Of a DNA stretch of 64,000 nucleotides, positions 18,963-26,464 are shown piece by piece (position 1 is the first letter of the stretch; each line of letters starts with the position of its first letter). A program made the position numbers and the translations under genes. The stretch comes from Marinomonas arctica (GTDB lineage: Bacteria > Pseudomonadota > Gammaproteobacteria > Pseudomonadales > Marinomonadaceae), in assembly GCF_003259225.1 (NCBI RefSeq), contig NZ_QHJF01000017.1, positions 62,001 to 126,000 on the forward strand, in the 5' to 3' direction. Below the pieces are notes generated by a model. That model was not told the DNA's origin. It saw nothing but the letters and a program-made list of their open reading frames with translations, and did no database searches.

Positions 18963-20066
18963 ATGGCGACGATAAAACTAACAAACGTCATCAAACGGTT
19001 TCACGACATAGAAACCATTCATGGCGTCAATTTAGATCTACAAGACGGCGAATTTGTGGTCTTTGTTGGTCCATCAGGTTGCGGTAAATCCACCCTACTG
19101 CGTTTAATTGCAGGCTTAGAAGATATCACCGACGGTAAGCTTGAAATCAATGGCACCAACATGAATAACGTCGCGCCAGCGGATCGCGGCGTTGCTATGG
19201 TGTTTCAATCTTATGCACTCTACCCACACATGACAGTGGAAGAAAACATGAGCTTTGGCTTGCGTATGAATGGCGTCGCACCAGACAAAATCAAAGCACA
19301 AGTATCAAATGCCGCCAACATTCTACAACTCAATGAACTACTGGATCGCAAGCCCAAACAACTCTCCGGTGGTCAACGTCAGCGGGTCGCCATCGGCCGT
19401 GCCATTGTTCGCCAACCCGAAGTATTTCTTTTTGATGAGCCGCTTTCTAACCTAGACGCGGAACTTCGTGTTGACATGCGCATTCAGATTGCACAACTGC
19501 ACAATCGTCTAAAAGCCACGATGATTTACGTAACTCACGATCAAGTGGAAGCCATGACGTTAGCCGACAAAATCGTGGTATTACGCGCGGGTAACGTGGA
19601 GCAAGTCGGTTCGCCTTTAGAGCTCTATCACAATCCTGCTAATGAATTTGTAGCAGGCTTTATTGGCTCCCCTAAAATGAATTTTTTAGACGGCAAAGTC
19701 ATTAGCATAGATAACAAAGACATTGCTGTGATAGACATCGCTGGACAAACCATCGAATTAGAAGTGGATGGCACAAAAATATCCGTCAACGAAAGCGTAA
19801 AACTTGGCATACGTCCAGAACACGTGAAAGAAAACACTCAAGACGCAGACATCGTCTTAAAAATTGATATCGACGTCGCTGAGCATCTCGGTGGCCTTAC
19901 CTACCTTTACGGTCAATTTCAGGGTCACAAACTCACTATTGAAGTCAGTGGCGCTAACCTAACCCGCCACGGAGAAAGTGTCGAAGTCGGTCTGAAAAAA
20001 GCAGATTGTTACCTATTTAATCGTACTGGCGAAGCACTCGTAGATAGACCGGTGCCTGTTCGCTAA
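18963..20066 (+). CDS. Sugar ABC transporter ATP-binding protein, MalK/UgpC type
   Basis: A 367-residue ATPase. Walker A GPSGCGKS at 36-43, signature LSGGQ at 134-138, Walker B ending in DEP near 160, then the C-terminal OB-like regulatory domain with G-I-R-P-E-H near 290. It completes the transporter whose permeases and binding protein lie on the other strand. Co-transcription with iclR is likely (17-base gap). Confidence 0.92.
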   Translation: MATIKLTNVIKRFHDIETIHGVNLDLQDGEFVVFVGPSGCGKSTLLRLIAGLEDITDGKLEINGTNMNNVAPADRGVAMVFQSYALYPHMTVEENMSFGLRMNGVAPDKIKAQVSNAANILQLNELLDRKPKQLSGGQRQRVAIGRAIVRQPEVFLFDEPLSNLDAELRVDMRIQIAQLHNRLKATMIYVTHDQVEAMTLADKIVVLRAGNVEQVGSPLELYHNPANEFVAGFIGSPKMNFLDGKVISIDNKDIAVIDIAGQTIELEVDGTKISVNESVKLGIRPEHVKENTQDADIVLKIDIDVAEHLGGLTYLYGQFQGHKLTIEVSGANLTRHGESVEVGLKKADCYLFNRTGEALVDRPVPVR

Positions 20067-20071
20067 GGTAA

Positions 20072-20105
20072 ATAGCCCTGCGTAAGTCTGTTTACGCGGG
20101 GCTAT
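20072..20105. terminator. Strong hairpin between convergent genes, probable terminator
   Basis: A 14-bp stem (one G-T pair) closing on a short loop, between the ATPase stop at 20066 and the stop of the hydrolase gene at 20124. There is no good T-run on either side, so termination may be weak or factor-assisted. Confidence 0.5.
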
Positions 20106-20123
20106 CTTAAACACCACCTTATG

Positions 20124-20834
20124 TTAGACAAACTCTTCTAGGAAATTCGCTAAGTAGCGATAACCACGCTGTGCTGTCTGCGGGTTATATTGGCTTCCAT
20201 GATCTGGATTGTTCGCACTTGGCAACATAAATGAATGCATGGTGTTACTGAAGTCAATAAACTGAAAATCCATCCCCAAACTTGTCCAGTAACGTTTCGC
20301 TTCTTGGGCATCGGCCTCTGTAACCAAAGAATCTTGGTGTCCGTTTAAGACCAACATTTTAGCTTTTGTATTGGCTTTTTCTTCTGACTGAGCGCGGAAA
20401 AAGCTCATCAAGCCATGAAAACTCGCGGCACCCGCACTATCATGAAGATGCAACCCCGCCTCCAATGCCAAACGGCCTCCTAAACAAAATCCAACATGGA
20501 CAATGGTTTTGCCATGAATCGCATCACAAGCAGATTGAGTCAGCTCATTCAGTAACGCATGCAGCGGCTCAGCTTCTGCAAGCAAAGCCCCCATTGTGGC
20601 AAGCTTCTCTTCCATTTCAACCGGGTTATGTTCAATGCCATATAAATCCAAAGCCGTTGCTGAAAAACCCAGTGATGCAATATGATCGGCAATGCCTTTT
20701 TCAAAGTCACTTAGACCTGAAAACGTTGGCCAAATAACCACTTGAATATGACTCTTCTCCGAACTCAGTCCGTCAACCTGATAATGTACACGCTTAATAT
20801 TGTCTTTAAATATCGATTCGAATGTCTGGCTCAT
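20124..20834 (-). CDS. Dienelactone hydrolase-family protein
   Basis: About 236 residues, an alpha/beta hydrolase of the DLH family. The triad is visible: Cys117 in G-F-C-L-G-G, Asp168 in G-H-Q-D-S and His200 in M-H-S-F. A Cys nucleophile is normal for DLH enzymes. Start at 20834 is preferred to 20843 because the GGAG box is then 10 instead of 1 base away. No pathway partner is adjacent; the substrate is unknown. Confidence 0.83.
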   Translation of the reverse strand: MSQTFESIFKDNIKRVHYQVDGLSSEKSHIQVVIWPTFSGLSDFEKGIADHIASLGFSATALDLYGIEHNPVEMEEKLATMGALLAEAEPLHALLNELTQSACDAIHGKTIVHVGFCLGGRLALEAGLHLHDSAGAASFHGLMSFFRAQSEEKANTKAKMLVLNGHQDSLVTEADAQEAKRYWTSLGMDFQFIDFSNTMHSFMLPSANNPDHGSQYNPQTAQRGYRYLANFLEEFV

Positions 20835-21005
20835 AGATGGCATACTCCAATCATTAATATAAATAATCCCATTTGTTCGTTCAGTTTAACCAGCCAAACG
20901 GAATGAAATCAATCTTCATGCTTATTCTCACCACTTTCTGATACACTTTTTGCTCATCGACTACAAACATTAATAAGCTCAAAACAGCATGATAAGGATG
21001 AAGTA

Positions 21006-21830
21006 ATGATGCAACTGGCTTTAAGTGATCTCATTGGTAAGCAAGTACTTGGCGTAGCTGGCACTTATGGCGCTCCAGAGAACGAAATGGATGTTTATAT
21101 TTGTGGTGTAAACATTCTATCTGATACGTCCTTGGAGCTTTTCTTTCCAAATGGACATCAACTCAAAGCCAACCAAAAAGTTACCGTACATTTAGACAAT
21201 CGTACCGGCGTATCTGAGTACGATGCCGATTTAAAAGTGTATCGTTCCTCTTTCAAAGGCATTATTTCATCCATAACAGGCAAAAAAGCACAACTAACGG
21301 CCATCGAATACGAAGTTTACTACGGTGCCAGCATCATTAAATCTTTCATAACAGATGGCTACGAACATCCGAGTGACAATCGGCCTGCTGTTGATCTGCC
21401 ACACAGCCCACTTACTATTGCGCCCGAAATTGACGACAGCGAAAACGACAATAAAATTGGCGTTTTGATGACCTTCGCCAAACAACAGCCACACTCTACT
21501 GTGATGGCATTCTTATCCTCTGTTGACGATGATATTTTCTTCATCACTTTCCCGAGTACATTCAAGGCTAAACTGTTAAGTCGTAATAACCAGTGCTACT
21601 TTGCGATTGATGGCCGAGCCACCTTTACGTTTGAAGAAGCAATAGAATGGAACTACAGCATCATCAAAAGTGATGTTTATGAAATTCCCAAAAGCAATCC
21701 AGTTTTCCAACAAATTCAAGAACTTTTTATCCAGAAAAACCCTTGGGAAATGGGCTTTTTTAGCCACCCAGAAGTCACAATGTATCATCTTAAAGCGACA
21801 AAAGTCGTTTGCCCAAAGCGAAACTATTAA
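21006..21830 (+). CDS. Unknown protein, possible N-terminal PilZ/YcgR-like and C-terminal flavin split-barrel parts
   Basis: A 274-residue cytoplasmic protein with an AAGGA box before two adjacent ATG codons. Residues 25-110 alternate short beta strands with a polar segment that recalls PilZ-like barrels. Residues about 145-270 resemble pyridoxamine-phosphate-oxidase-like split barrels (a H-S-T-V-M-A-F-L-S strand, an I-F-F-I-T-F strand, and a closing Y-H-L-K-A-T-K-V-V). Both readings are weak pattern matches. The combination would suit a stress- or signal-linked protein, but function is not assigned. Confidence 0.5.
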   Translation: MMQLALSDLIGKQVLGVAGTYGAPENEMDVYICGVNILSDTSLELFFPNGHQLKANQKVTVHLDNRTGVSEYDADLKVYRSSFKGIISSITGKKAQLTAIEYEVYYGASIIKSFITDGYEHPSDNRPAVDLPHSPLTIAPEIDDSENDNKIGVLMTFAKQQPHSTVMAFLSSVDDDIFFITFPSTFKAKLLSRNNQCYFAIDGRATFTFEEAIEWNYSIIKSDVYEIPKSNPVFQQIQELFIQKNPWEMGFFSHPEVTMYHLKATKVVCPKRNY

Positions 21831-21871
21831 TTGGAAAACGGGGAAAGCCTCCCTCAACCAAGGAGAAAACC

Positions 21872-22273
21872 ATGTTATCTGGAAGCTGTTTATGCAATGG
21901 CATACAATACGAAATAAAAGGCGAACTGGGCGATATTATGCAGTGCCATTGCCAAAAATGCCGTAAAGCCAACGGCTCTGCGTTTGCCGCCAATGCGGCT
22001 ATTCCAACAACGGCATTCACACTGTTAAGAGGCAAGGCACTACTCGGTGAATACGAATCCACGCCTGGAGTATTTCGTGTTTTTTGCAAGCAATGTGCGT
22101 CCCCGCTTTATAGCCGACGCCCCAACATGCCCGAACTACTGCGTCTTCGTATCGGCACCTTAGATACGAAAATAGAGAGCAAACCCTCATCACACATCTT
22201 TGTCGGTTCAAAAGCAGAGTGGTATGAGATTTGCGACGATATTCCTCAGTATCAGGAACGTCCTACGGTGTAA
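21872..22273 (+). CDS. GFA-family (glutathione-dependent formaldehyde-activating) zinc protein
   Basis: A 133-residue protein that starts with the family pattern G-S-C-L-C-N-G-I-Q-Y-E, followed by C-H-C-Q-K-C-R-K and F-C-K-Q-C-A-S-P-L, giving the Cys set that binds zinc in GFA proteins. ATG at 21872 has an AAGGAG box 7 bases upstream. Family members are often annotated as formaldehyde activating although most are uncharacterised; a role here is not shown. Confidence 0.85.
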   Translation: MLSGSCLCNGIQYEIKGELGDIMQCHCQKCRKANGSAFAANAAIPTTAFTLLRGKALLGEYESTPGVFRVFCKQCASPLYSRRPNMPELLRLRIGTLDTKIESKPSSHIFVGSKAEWYEICDDIPQYQERPTV

Positions 22274-22289
22274 GTCATGTATTTGTGAT

Positions 22290-22328
22290 AAAAAAGGGGA
22301 AGTCGATCAATTCAACTTCCCCTTTTTT
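22290..22328. terminator. Bidirectional terminator
   Basis: A 14-bp stem (AAAAAAGGGGAAGT against its complement) with a T-run on the right and an A-run on the left. It separates the GFA gene from the convergent Asp-rich gene and suits both. Confidence 0.88.
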
Positions 22329-22343
22329 TGTAGTGTGCGACCG

Positions 22344-22481
22344 TTAGTCGTCGTTGGAGTCATCCCAGAAATCATCATCACTGTCATCTGAGTCGCCGTA
22401 GTATGACTCATCGTCGTCAGCGTCATCGTAAAAATCATCATTCTCGTCGTACTCATCACTTAGAGAATAATGACCAGCCAT
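22344..22481 (-). CDS. Asp-rich micro-protein of unknown function
   Basis: A 45-residue protein, of which the last 35 residues are mostly Asp, with Ser, Tyr, Glu and Phe/Trp between, in D-D-x-x-Y/F-x-D-D style repeats. The ATG at 22481 has a GGAG box 7 bases upstream, and the frame ends just before a strong terminator, which supports it as a real gene. Extreme acidity points to cation or basic-protein binding. No family recognised. Confidence 0.6.
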   Translation of the reverse strand: MAGHYSLSDEYDENDDFYDDADDDESYYGDSDDSDDDFWDDSNDD

Positions 22482-22574
22482 GACTGACTCCGAAATAAAG
22501 ATAGTACTTGGTAGTGTTATAGTTTGTGTAGTGTGTAGATACATCAGACAGCCCTCCATTTTCAGGCCAATCAA

Positions 22575-22901
22575 ACAGGAATGTTAAGCTTAGCAGGGAA
22601 TATCCAATTTGGTAAAAGCAAATAAAATAGATTATATATTCTTGCTATCTATAGTGGCTATTTGTCAAATTTACATCACCATAACGTAGCAAAAATACTC
22701 AACGCCCCCACTGGAGCCTCCACTAAAAACGCACGATTTAGCTCTAACATCCTGTTTCATAAGTTCAATATTCTTTCTATATCAGCAAGGCAAAAATGCT
22801 CGAACTCATCGTGCATTTTATTGTCTTAGTTAATAACCATAAGACATGCCATAATTTACGCAAACCAAGTCCCTTTTAATGAGTGGCAAGAGAGTGATGT
22901 T
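22575..22901. other. Intergenic stretch with no recognised feature
   Basis: AT-rich sequence between the Asp-rich gene and msrB. It should hold the promoters of both genes, but no clear consensus, hairpin or repeat stands out. Confidence 0.5.
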
Positions 22902-23273
22902 ATGATGAGTAAACCCTACAACAAACTGACACCAGAAGAAGCAAGAGTCATCCTTGATAAAGGCACAGAGCGCCCATTTACCGGCGAATACACAGACACA
23001 ATGGAAGGTGGCTTGTATCTTTGTCGTCAATGTGATGCGCCGCTTTATACGTCAGAACATAAATTCCTTTCTCACTGTGGCTGGCCCAGTTTTGACGACG
23101 AAATTCCCAATGCTGTTAAACGTGTACCCGACGCTGATGGCCGCCGTATCGAAATCGTCTGCGCCAATTGTAAAGGCCACCTAGGCCATGTGTTTGAAGG
23201 AGAAAGACTGACTGAAAACAACATTCGCCACTGTGTGAACTCCATCTCAATGACCTTCGTAAGCCAAGGTTAG
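22902..23273 (+). CDS. msrB: Peptide-methionine (R)-S-oxide reductase
   Basis: A 123-residue MsrB. Zinc ligands Cys41/Cys44 (C-R-Q-C) and Cys87/Cys90 (C-A-N-C), substrate pocket S-H-C-G-W-P-S-F, and catalytic Cys111 in R-H-C-V-N-S. It reduces methionine R-sulphoxide in damaged proteins with thioredoxin. Two ATG codons (22902, 22905) are possible starts. Confidence 0.95.
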   Translation: MMSKPYNKLTPEEARVILDKGTERPFTGEYTDTMEGGLYLCRQCDAPLYTSEHKFLSHCGWPSFDDEIPNAVKRVPDADGRRIEIVCANCKGHLGHVFEGERLTENNIRHCVNSISMTFVSQG

Positions 23274-23279
23274 TACAAT

Positions 23280-23316
23280 GTGTTAACGTGAACATCTGTG
23301 ACGTCTCACGTTAACA
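23280..23316. other. Perfect 12-bp inverted repeat after msrB
   Basis: GTGTTAACGTGA and its exact complement are separated by 13 to 14 bases, starting 7 bases after the msrB stop. An A-run rather than a T-run follows, so it is not a standard terminator on the plus strand. It may protect the 3' end of the transcript or bind a protein. Confidence 0.5.
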
Positions 23317-23403
23317 CTCACAAAAAAAAGAATATTGTAAAGGCTTTTAAGTTAAACTCTAGAAAAACGGATATTTTCATTAAATTACTCATAAAGTCTT
23401 ATC

Positions 23404-23844
23404 ATGCGTAAATTTTTTTTCGCGTTCTTAGTATTATTATTGGTCGGTATTGGACTCAGTTTATTGCTTCCCAAACCGCAGCCCTCCTCGCAATACCTTA
23501 GCCAGCAAACAAATTACACAATAAGCCAGGACTCTCTCTTTGCACCGTTGCCCATGACAGAATTTTTACTTATCACTCCACCCCCCAATGACGTGGTTTT
23601 CACCCTACGTTTAGGTTTATACAGCCAGTTACAACAAGCCGTGAATGCGGCAGAGTCTATGGACCTATCTAGTAAAGCATTCATCGTAAAGGTCGTGGAT
23701 AATAATAGAGAGTGGTATTTACTTTTACTTAATCAATACCCAACAGCGGAAAAAGCAGAGCAACAAAAACGAGTACTGGAGAACCAGAAGATATCCGCTA
23801 CACTTATGCTATTGCCTAAAGATCTTAAGATGTCAAAGAGCTAA
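23404..23844 (+). CDS. Membrane-anchored SPOR-like domain protein
   Basis: A 146-residue protein. One N-terminal membrane helix (residues 4-22, F-F-F-A-F-L-V-L-L-L-V-G-I-G), a short polar linker, then about 75 residues that follow the SPOR pattern: F-T-L-R-L-G-L-Y-S-Q-L-Q-Q-A, a central strand, and W-Y-L-L-L-L-N-Q-Y-P-T-A-E-K-A-E. SPOR domains bind denuded septal peptidoglycan in other proteins. No strong ribosome site is seen at this start. Confidence 0.6.
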   Translation: MRKFFFAFLVLLLVGIGLSLLLPKPQPSSQYLSQQTNYTISQDSLFAPLPMTEFLLITPPPNDVVFTLRLGLYSQLQQAVNAAESMDLSSKAFIVKVVDNNREWYLLLLNQYPTAEKAEQQKRVLENQKISATLMLLPKDLKMSKS

Positions 23845-23856
23845 CCGGAGCGTGAT

Positions 23857-24444
23857 ATGAACTATTTGCCACCACTAAGAAACCATCAACAGATGGTGCG
23901 TGTTGTCAAAGAAAAGGGCAAGATGAATGCTGTCACGGCGCAGAGCTTCAAATTAGGCAACGCTTTTGGCGATCATCAAACGAGCCATTTCGACTCTTTA
24001 TTTGGTAATGGTGGTATCTCTCCAACAGAACAACAAATCCGCACCCTAGATGCGATGAATGTCACCAGTAGTTCATTACGTCGACCTAGCCAAACATCCA
24101 ACGGAGGGCTACTTCCAACCCGTACTGAATCATCCCTTTTTCATAAACTAAACCCTTCAACTCGAGAGTATATGAGTGGCATGAGCGGAGGGCTAACTAT
24201 GAGCAGAAGTGATGCTGCACCAGGCACGAAACTGAGAACACAATTATCTCCAAATGCTGATAGTAAAACTATTTATCCGAATCGGAACACCCTCCCCCAT
24301 GCAATGCGCAAGCGAAGCGACCATAGGGAACCTATATCCTATGCTTCCGATCAGCACGCTATACCATCGCACCACATTGTGGCTGACAAACAACAACCCC
24401 ATAATTCAACTATCCACTCGAATAACAAAGACATTAACTCATAA
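23857..24444 (+). CDS. Unknown hydrophilic protein
   Basis: A 195-residue protein with a GGAG box 7 bases before the ATG, 12 bases after the SPOR-like gene, so probably its operon partner. Very polar, low in hydrophobic residues, rich in Ser, Asn, His, Arg and Thr; likely disordered. No domain recognised. Its 3' end overlaps by 11 bases the convergent PAAR-like gene. Confidence 0.5.
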   Translation: MNYLPPLRNHQQMVRVVKEKGKMNAVTAQSFKLGNAFGDHQTSHFDSLFGNGGISPTEQQIRTLDAMNVTSSSLRRPSQTSNGGLLPTRTESSLFHKLNPSTREYMSGMSGGLTMSRSDAAPGTKLRTQLSPNADSKTIYPNRNTLPHAMRKRSDHREPISYASDQHAIPSHHIVADKQQPHNSTIHSNNKDINS

Positions 24445-24832
24445 TTAGAACCTTTGGCTGGCATGGTGTTAATGTCATACCAACAGCATTTGGAACCATC
24501 CCATTTTGCCCAGTTGGAGACAACATTTTTGTGGCTGGCATTATCGATGTGAAGACTTTAACACTACCAAATAAGTGTCGTGTTGGGCCCATTATCAAAC
24601 TTGAAACGACTCCCATCGCAATGCCGGCTTCATCGCCATTAGACATGGGCACCATTGTCATTAAATTATGATTGGGCATGGCCATAATAAAAATATTAGG
24701 AACATTGGGAATCGCCATCGTTGTCATAGAAATATTGGGATATGGAATCGGTACAACAGCGAGCCCTACAATGGTTTTACACACGTCTGGAAAAGCAAAA
24801 TTCATCGCTGGCATTTGTGTATTAGCAAACAT
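24434..24832 (-). CDS. PAAR-like protein, DUF4150 (T6SS spike tip)
   Basis: A 132-residue protein starting M-F-A-N-T-Q-M-P-A-M-N-F-A-F-P-D-V-C-K-T, the hallmark of DUF4150 PAAR-like proteins. The family caps the VgrG spike and often carries a toxin at its C-terminus; here the protein ends right after the PAAR-like fold, so no toxin is fused. It is the last gene of the tip operon, 11 bases after the DUF3540 gene, with an AAGGGG box. Confidence 0.85.
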   Translation of the reverse strand: MFANTQMPAMNFAFPDVCKTIVGLAVVPIPYPNISMTTMAIPNVPNIFIMAMPNHNLMTMVPMSNGDEAGIAMGVVSSLIMGPTRHLFGSVKVFTSIMPATKMLSPTGQNGMVPNAVGMTLTPCQPKVLIMS

Positions 24833-24843
24833 AATCGTTCCCC

Positions 24844-25383
24844 TTACCCCATATTTATCCGTTCGGCATCAATACGAACATCTTTTTCAGCAGTTATCAC
24901 CTGATGCTTTCCATGAACTCTCAATAGCCCTTTGGCAGATAAAGAGTACTGACCTACTTTTTGAAGTAGGTTCTCTGCCTGCTGAATCATAGTATTTGCC
25001 ACAGACATGACATAGTTCTTACTCATCAATGCCATCTTGTCTAAAGAAATCAATTCTAGATTTTCAAAAGCCGTAAACTTTAGCTCAGGTGCCTGCCAGT
25101 GCATTTTTTTATCCGATGAAATCGTTAACGTTTCTATTTCGTTTTTTCGAGACAGCAATTGAGTAATGTAATACTCCTCAGCCATCTCAACAAAACATAC
25201 CGTATCACCCACACAAGGCTGGATCAGTAAACTAACGGCACAGGTAGCACTATAAACATCATCAATTATCCAAGAGTTAGAAAGCTTATCAAAACGGGTA
25301 ATTAATCCACCATAAGTCACTTGTATTTCTTTAGGAACAACGTTAGGAAGCGTCTTCGCGCTTAATTTTAAAACATGAGTCAT
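24844..25383 (-). CDS. DUF3540 T6SS-associated protein
   Basis: A 179-residue protein that fits the DUF3540 family: an N-terminal beta barrel-like part with P-C-V-G-D-T-V-C-F near residue 57 and a C-terminal helical part with A-N-T-M-I-Q-Q-A-E-N-L. DUF3540 genes co-occur with VgrG, DUF2169 and PAAR-like genes in T6SS tip operons; the molecular role is not established. It overlaps the upstream pentapeptide gene as ATGA. Confidence 0.75.
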   Translation of the reverse strand: MTHVLKLSAKTLPNVVPKEIQVTYGGLITRFDKLSNSWIIDDVYSATCAVSLLIQPCVGDTVCFVEMAEEYYITQLLSRKNEIETLTISSDKKMHWQAPELKFTAFENLELISLDKMALMSKNYVMSVANTMIQQAENLLQKVGQYSLSAKGLLRVHGKHQVITAEKDVRIDAERINMG

Positions 25384-26447
25384 GGTGTTACTCCAAATTT
25401 TGCAAGCTTGTCATCAATCGCTTTCTGATTAGCATCTGTGGTTAATAACTGGCTTTTATCTGCCCCCTGCCAACGACAGTCTTTTTCTATGACTTGATGA
25501 ATCACGGTTCGTAATAAAGTCGAACGGCTAAAATTACATTTGTTAAGATCACTATAAGAGAAGTTGCTATAACTCAAATCTGTACCTGTAAAATCGACCT
25601 GATCAGCGGTTAAACTTTTCATCCAAGTTTGTGACATCGGGCAGGATACAAAGGTTGATTGACTTATTTCCGCTTGCTGAAAATTCGCATTACTTAAATC
25701 CGCTTTATCAAAAACACAGTTGTTGATTTTACTTTCGATAAACAACGCCTGCTGTAATTTTGACTGACTAAAATCAACATCGGTTAATACACATTTTGAA
25801 AAATTAGAACTATAAAGATCCGCTGCAGATAATTGCGTTCCAACAAATAGGCTTTCACTACAAGTGCAATATTTTAGGGTGATTTTTTTGAGATCTTGAC
25901 CACTAAAGTCACACTCAAGCAACAAGGCTTGGATGAAGCTGCAGTTATTAAGTTGAATGGTCTTAAAATCCGTTTTTAGCCAAACAATATTATAAAAAGT
26001 GCAGCTTTCATAAACAGCGTGACTGGATTCCATTTCAGATAATGTCACTGTATCCCACTGACAAGATGTAAAGGTTGCACGGGTGAATACACACTGATGC
26101 CATGTGGACGATTTAACACTAATATCCTGCCAGACACATTCACTGAAATCACACTCGCTAAGCGTTGCCATTTCACAAGCACTTTCCCATGACGACCCTT
26201 TAAAATCACACTGTATCAAGCTCGATTGATTCAGCTTACATTGGTTTATAAAAGACCGAGTGAAGTCACATTGCGTAAAAACAGCTCGAGTCAGATCGCA
26301 ATGGTCAAAATGGCTGCCACTAAAATTGCAATTTAAAAATACCGCGCCCTCTAGCACACAACGATCAAACGTCACACCACTTAAATCAACCCCGATGATA
26401 GGTTGGCACATGGCGAGTTTTTCTTGAATGATTTGTAATTTATTCAT
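25380..26447 (-). CDS. Pentapeptide-repeat protein
   Basis: A 355-residue protein made almost wholly of pentapeptide repeats (patterns such as F-x-x-C-D-F, A-D-L-S-N-A-N-F, S-N-F-S-K-C), expected to fold as a four-sided right-handed beta helix. Cys is unusually common at repeat positions. It follows the DUF2169 gene by 17 bases and its repeats resemble the C-terminal half of that protein, so the two may have come from a duplication. Likely part of the spike cargo. Confidence 0.85.
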   Translation of the reverse strand: MNKLQIIQEKLAMCQPIIGVDLSGVTFDRCVLEGAVFLNCNFSGSHFDHCDLTRAVFTQCDFTRSFINQCKLNQSSLIQCDFKGSSWESACEMATLSECDFSECVWQDISVKSSTWHQCVFTRATFTSCQWDTVTLSEMESSHAVYESCTFYNIVWLKTDFKTIQLNNCSFIQALLLECDFSGQDLKKITLKYCTCSESLFVGTQLSAADLYSSNFSKCVLTDVDFSQSKLQQALFIESKINNCVFDKADLSNANFQQAEISQSTFVSCPMSQTWMKSLTADQVDFTGTDLSYSNFSYSDLNKCNFSRSTLLRTVIHQVIEKDCRWQGADKSQLLTTDANQKAIDDKLAKFGVTP

Positions 26448-26464
26448 CAGTCACCTTGTTACAC

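Noticed and set aside
24434..24832. Toxin domain on the PAAR-like protein
   Set aside because: The protein ends at the expected end of DUF4150; there is no room for an effector domain.
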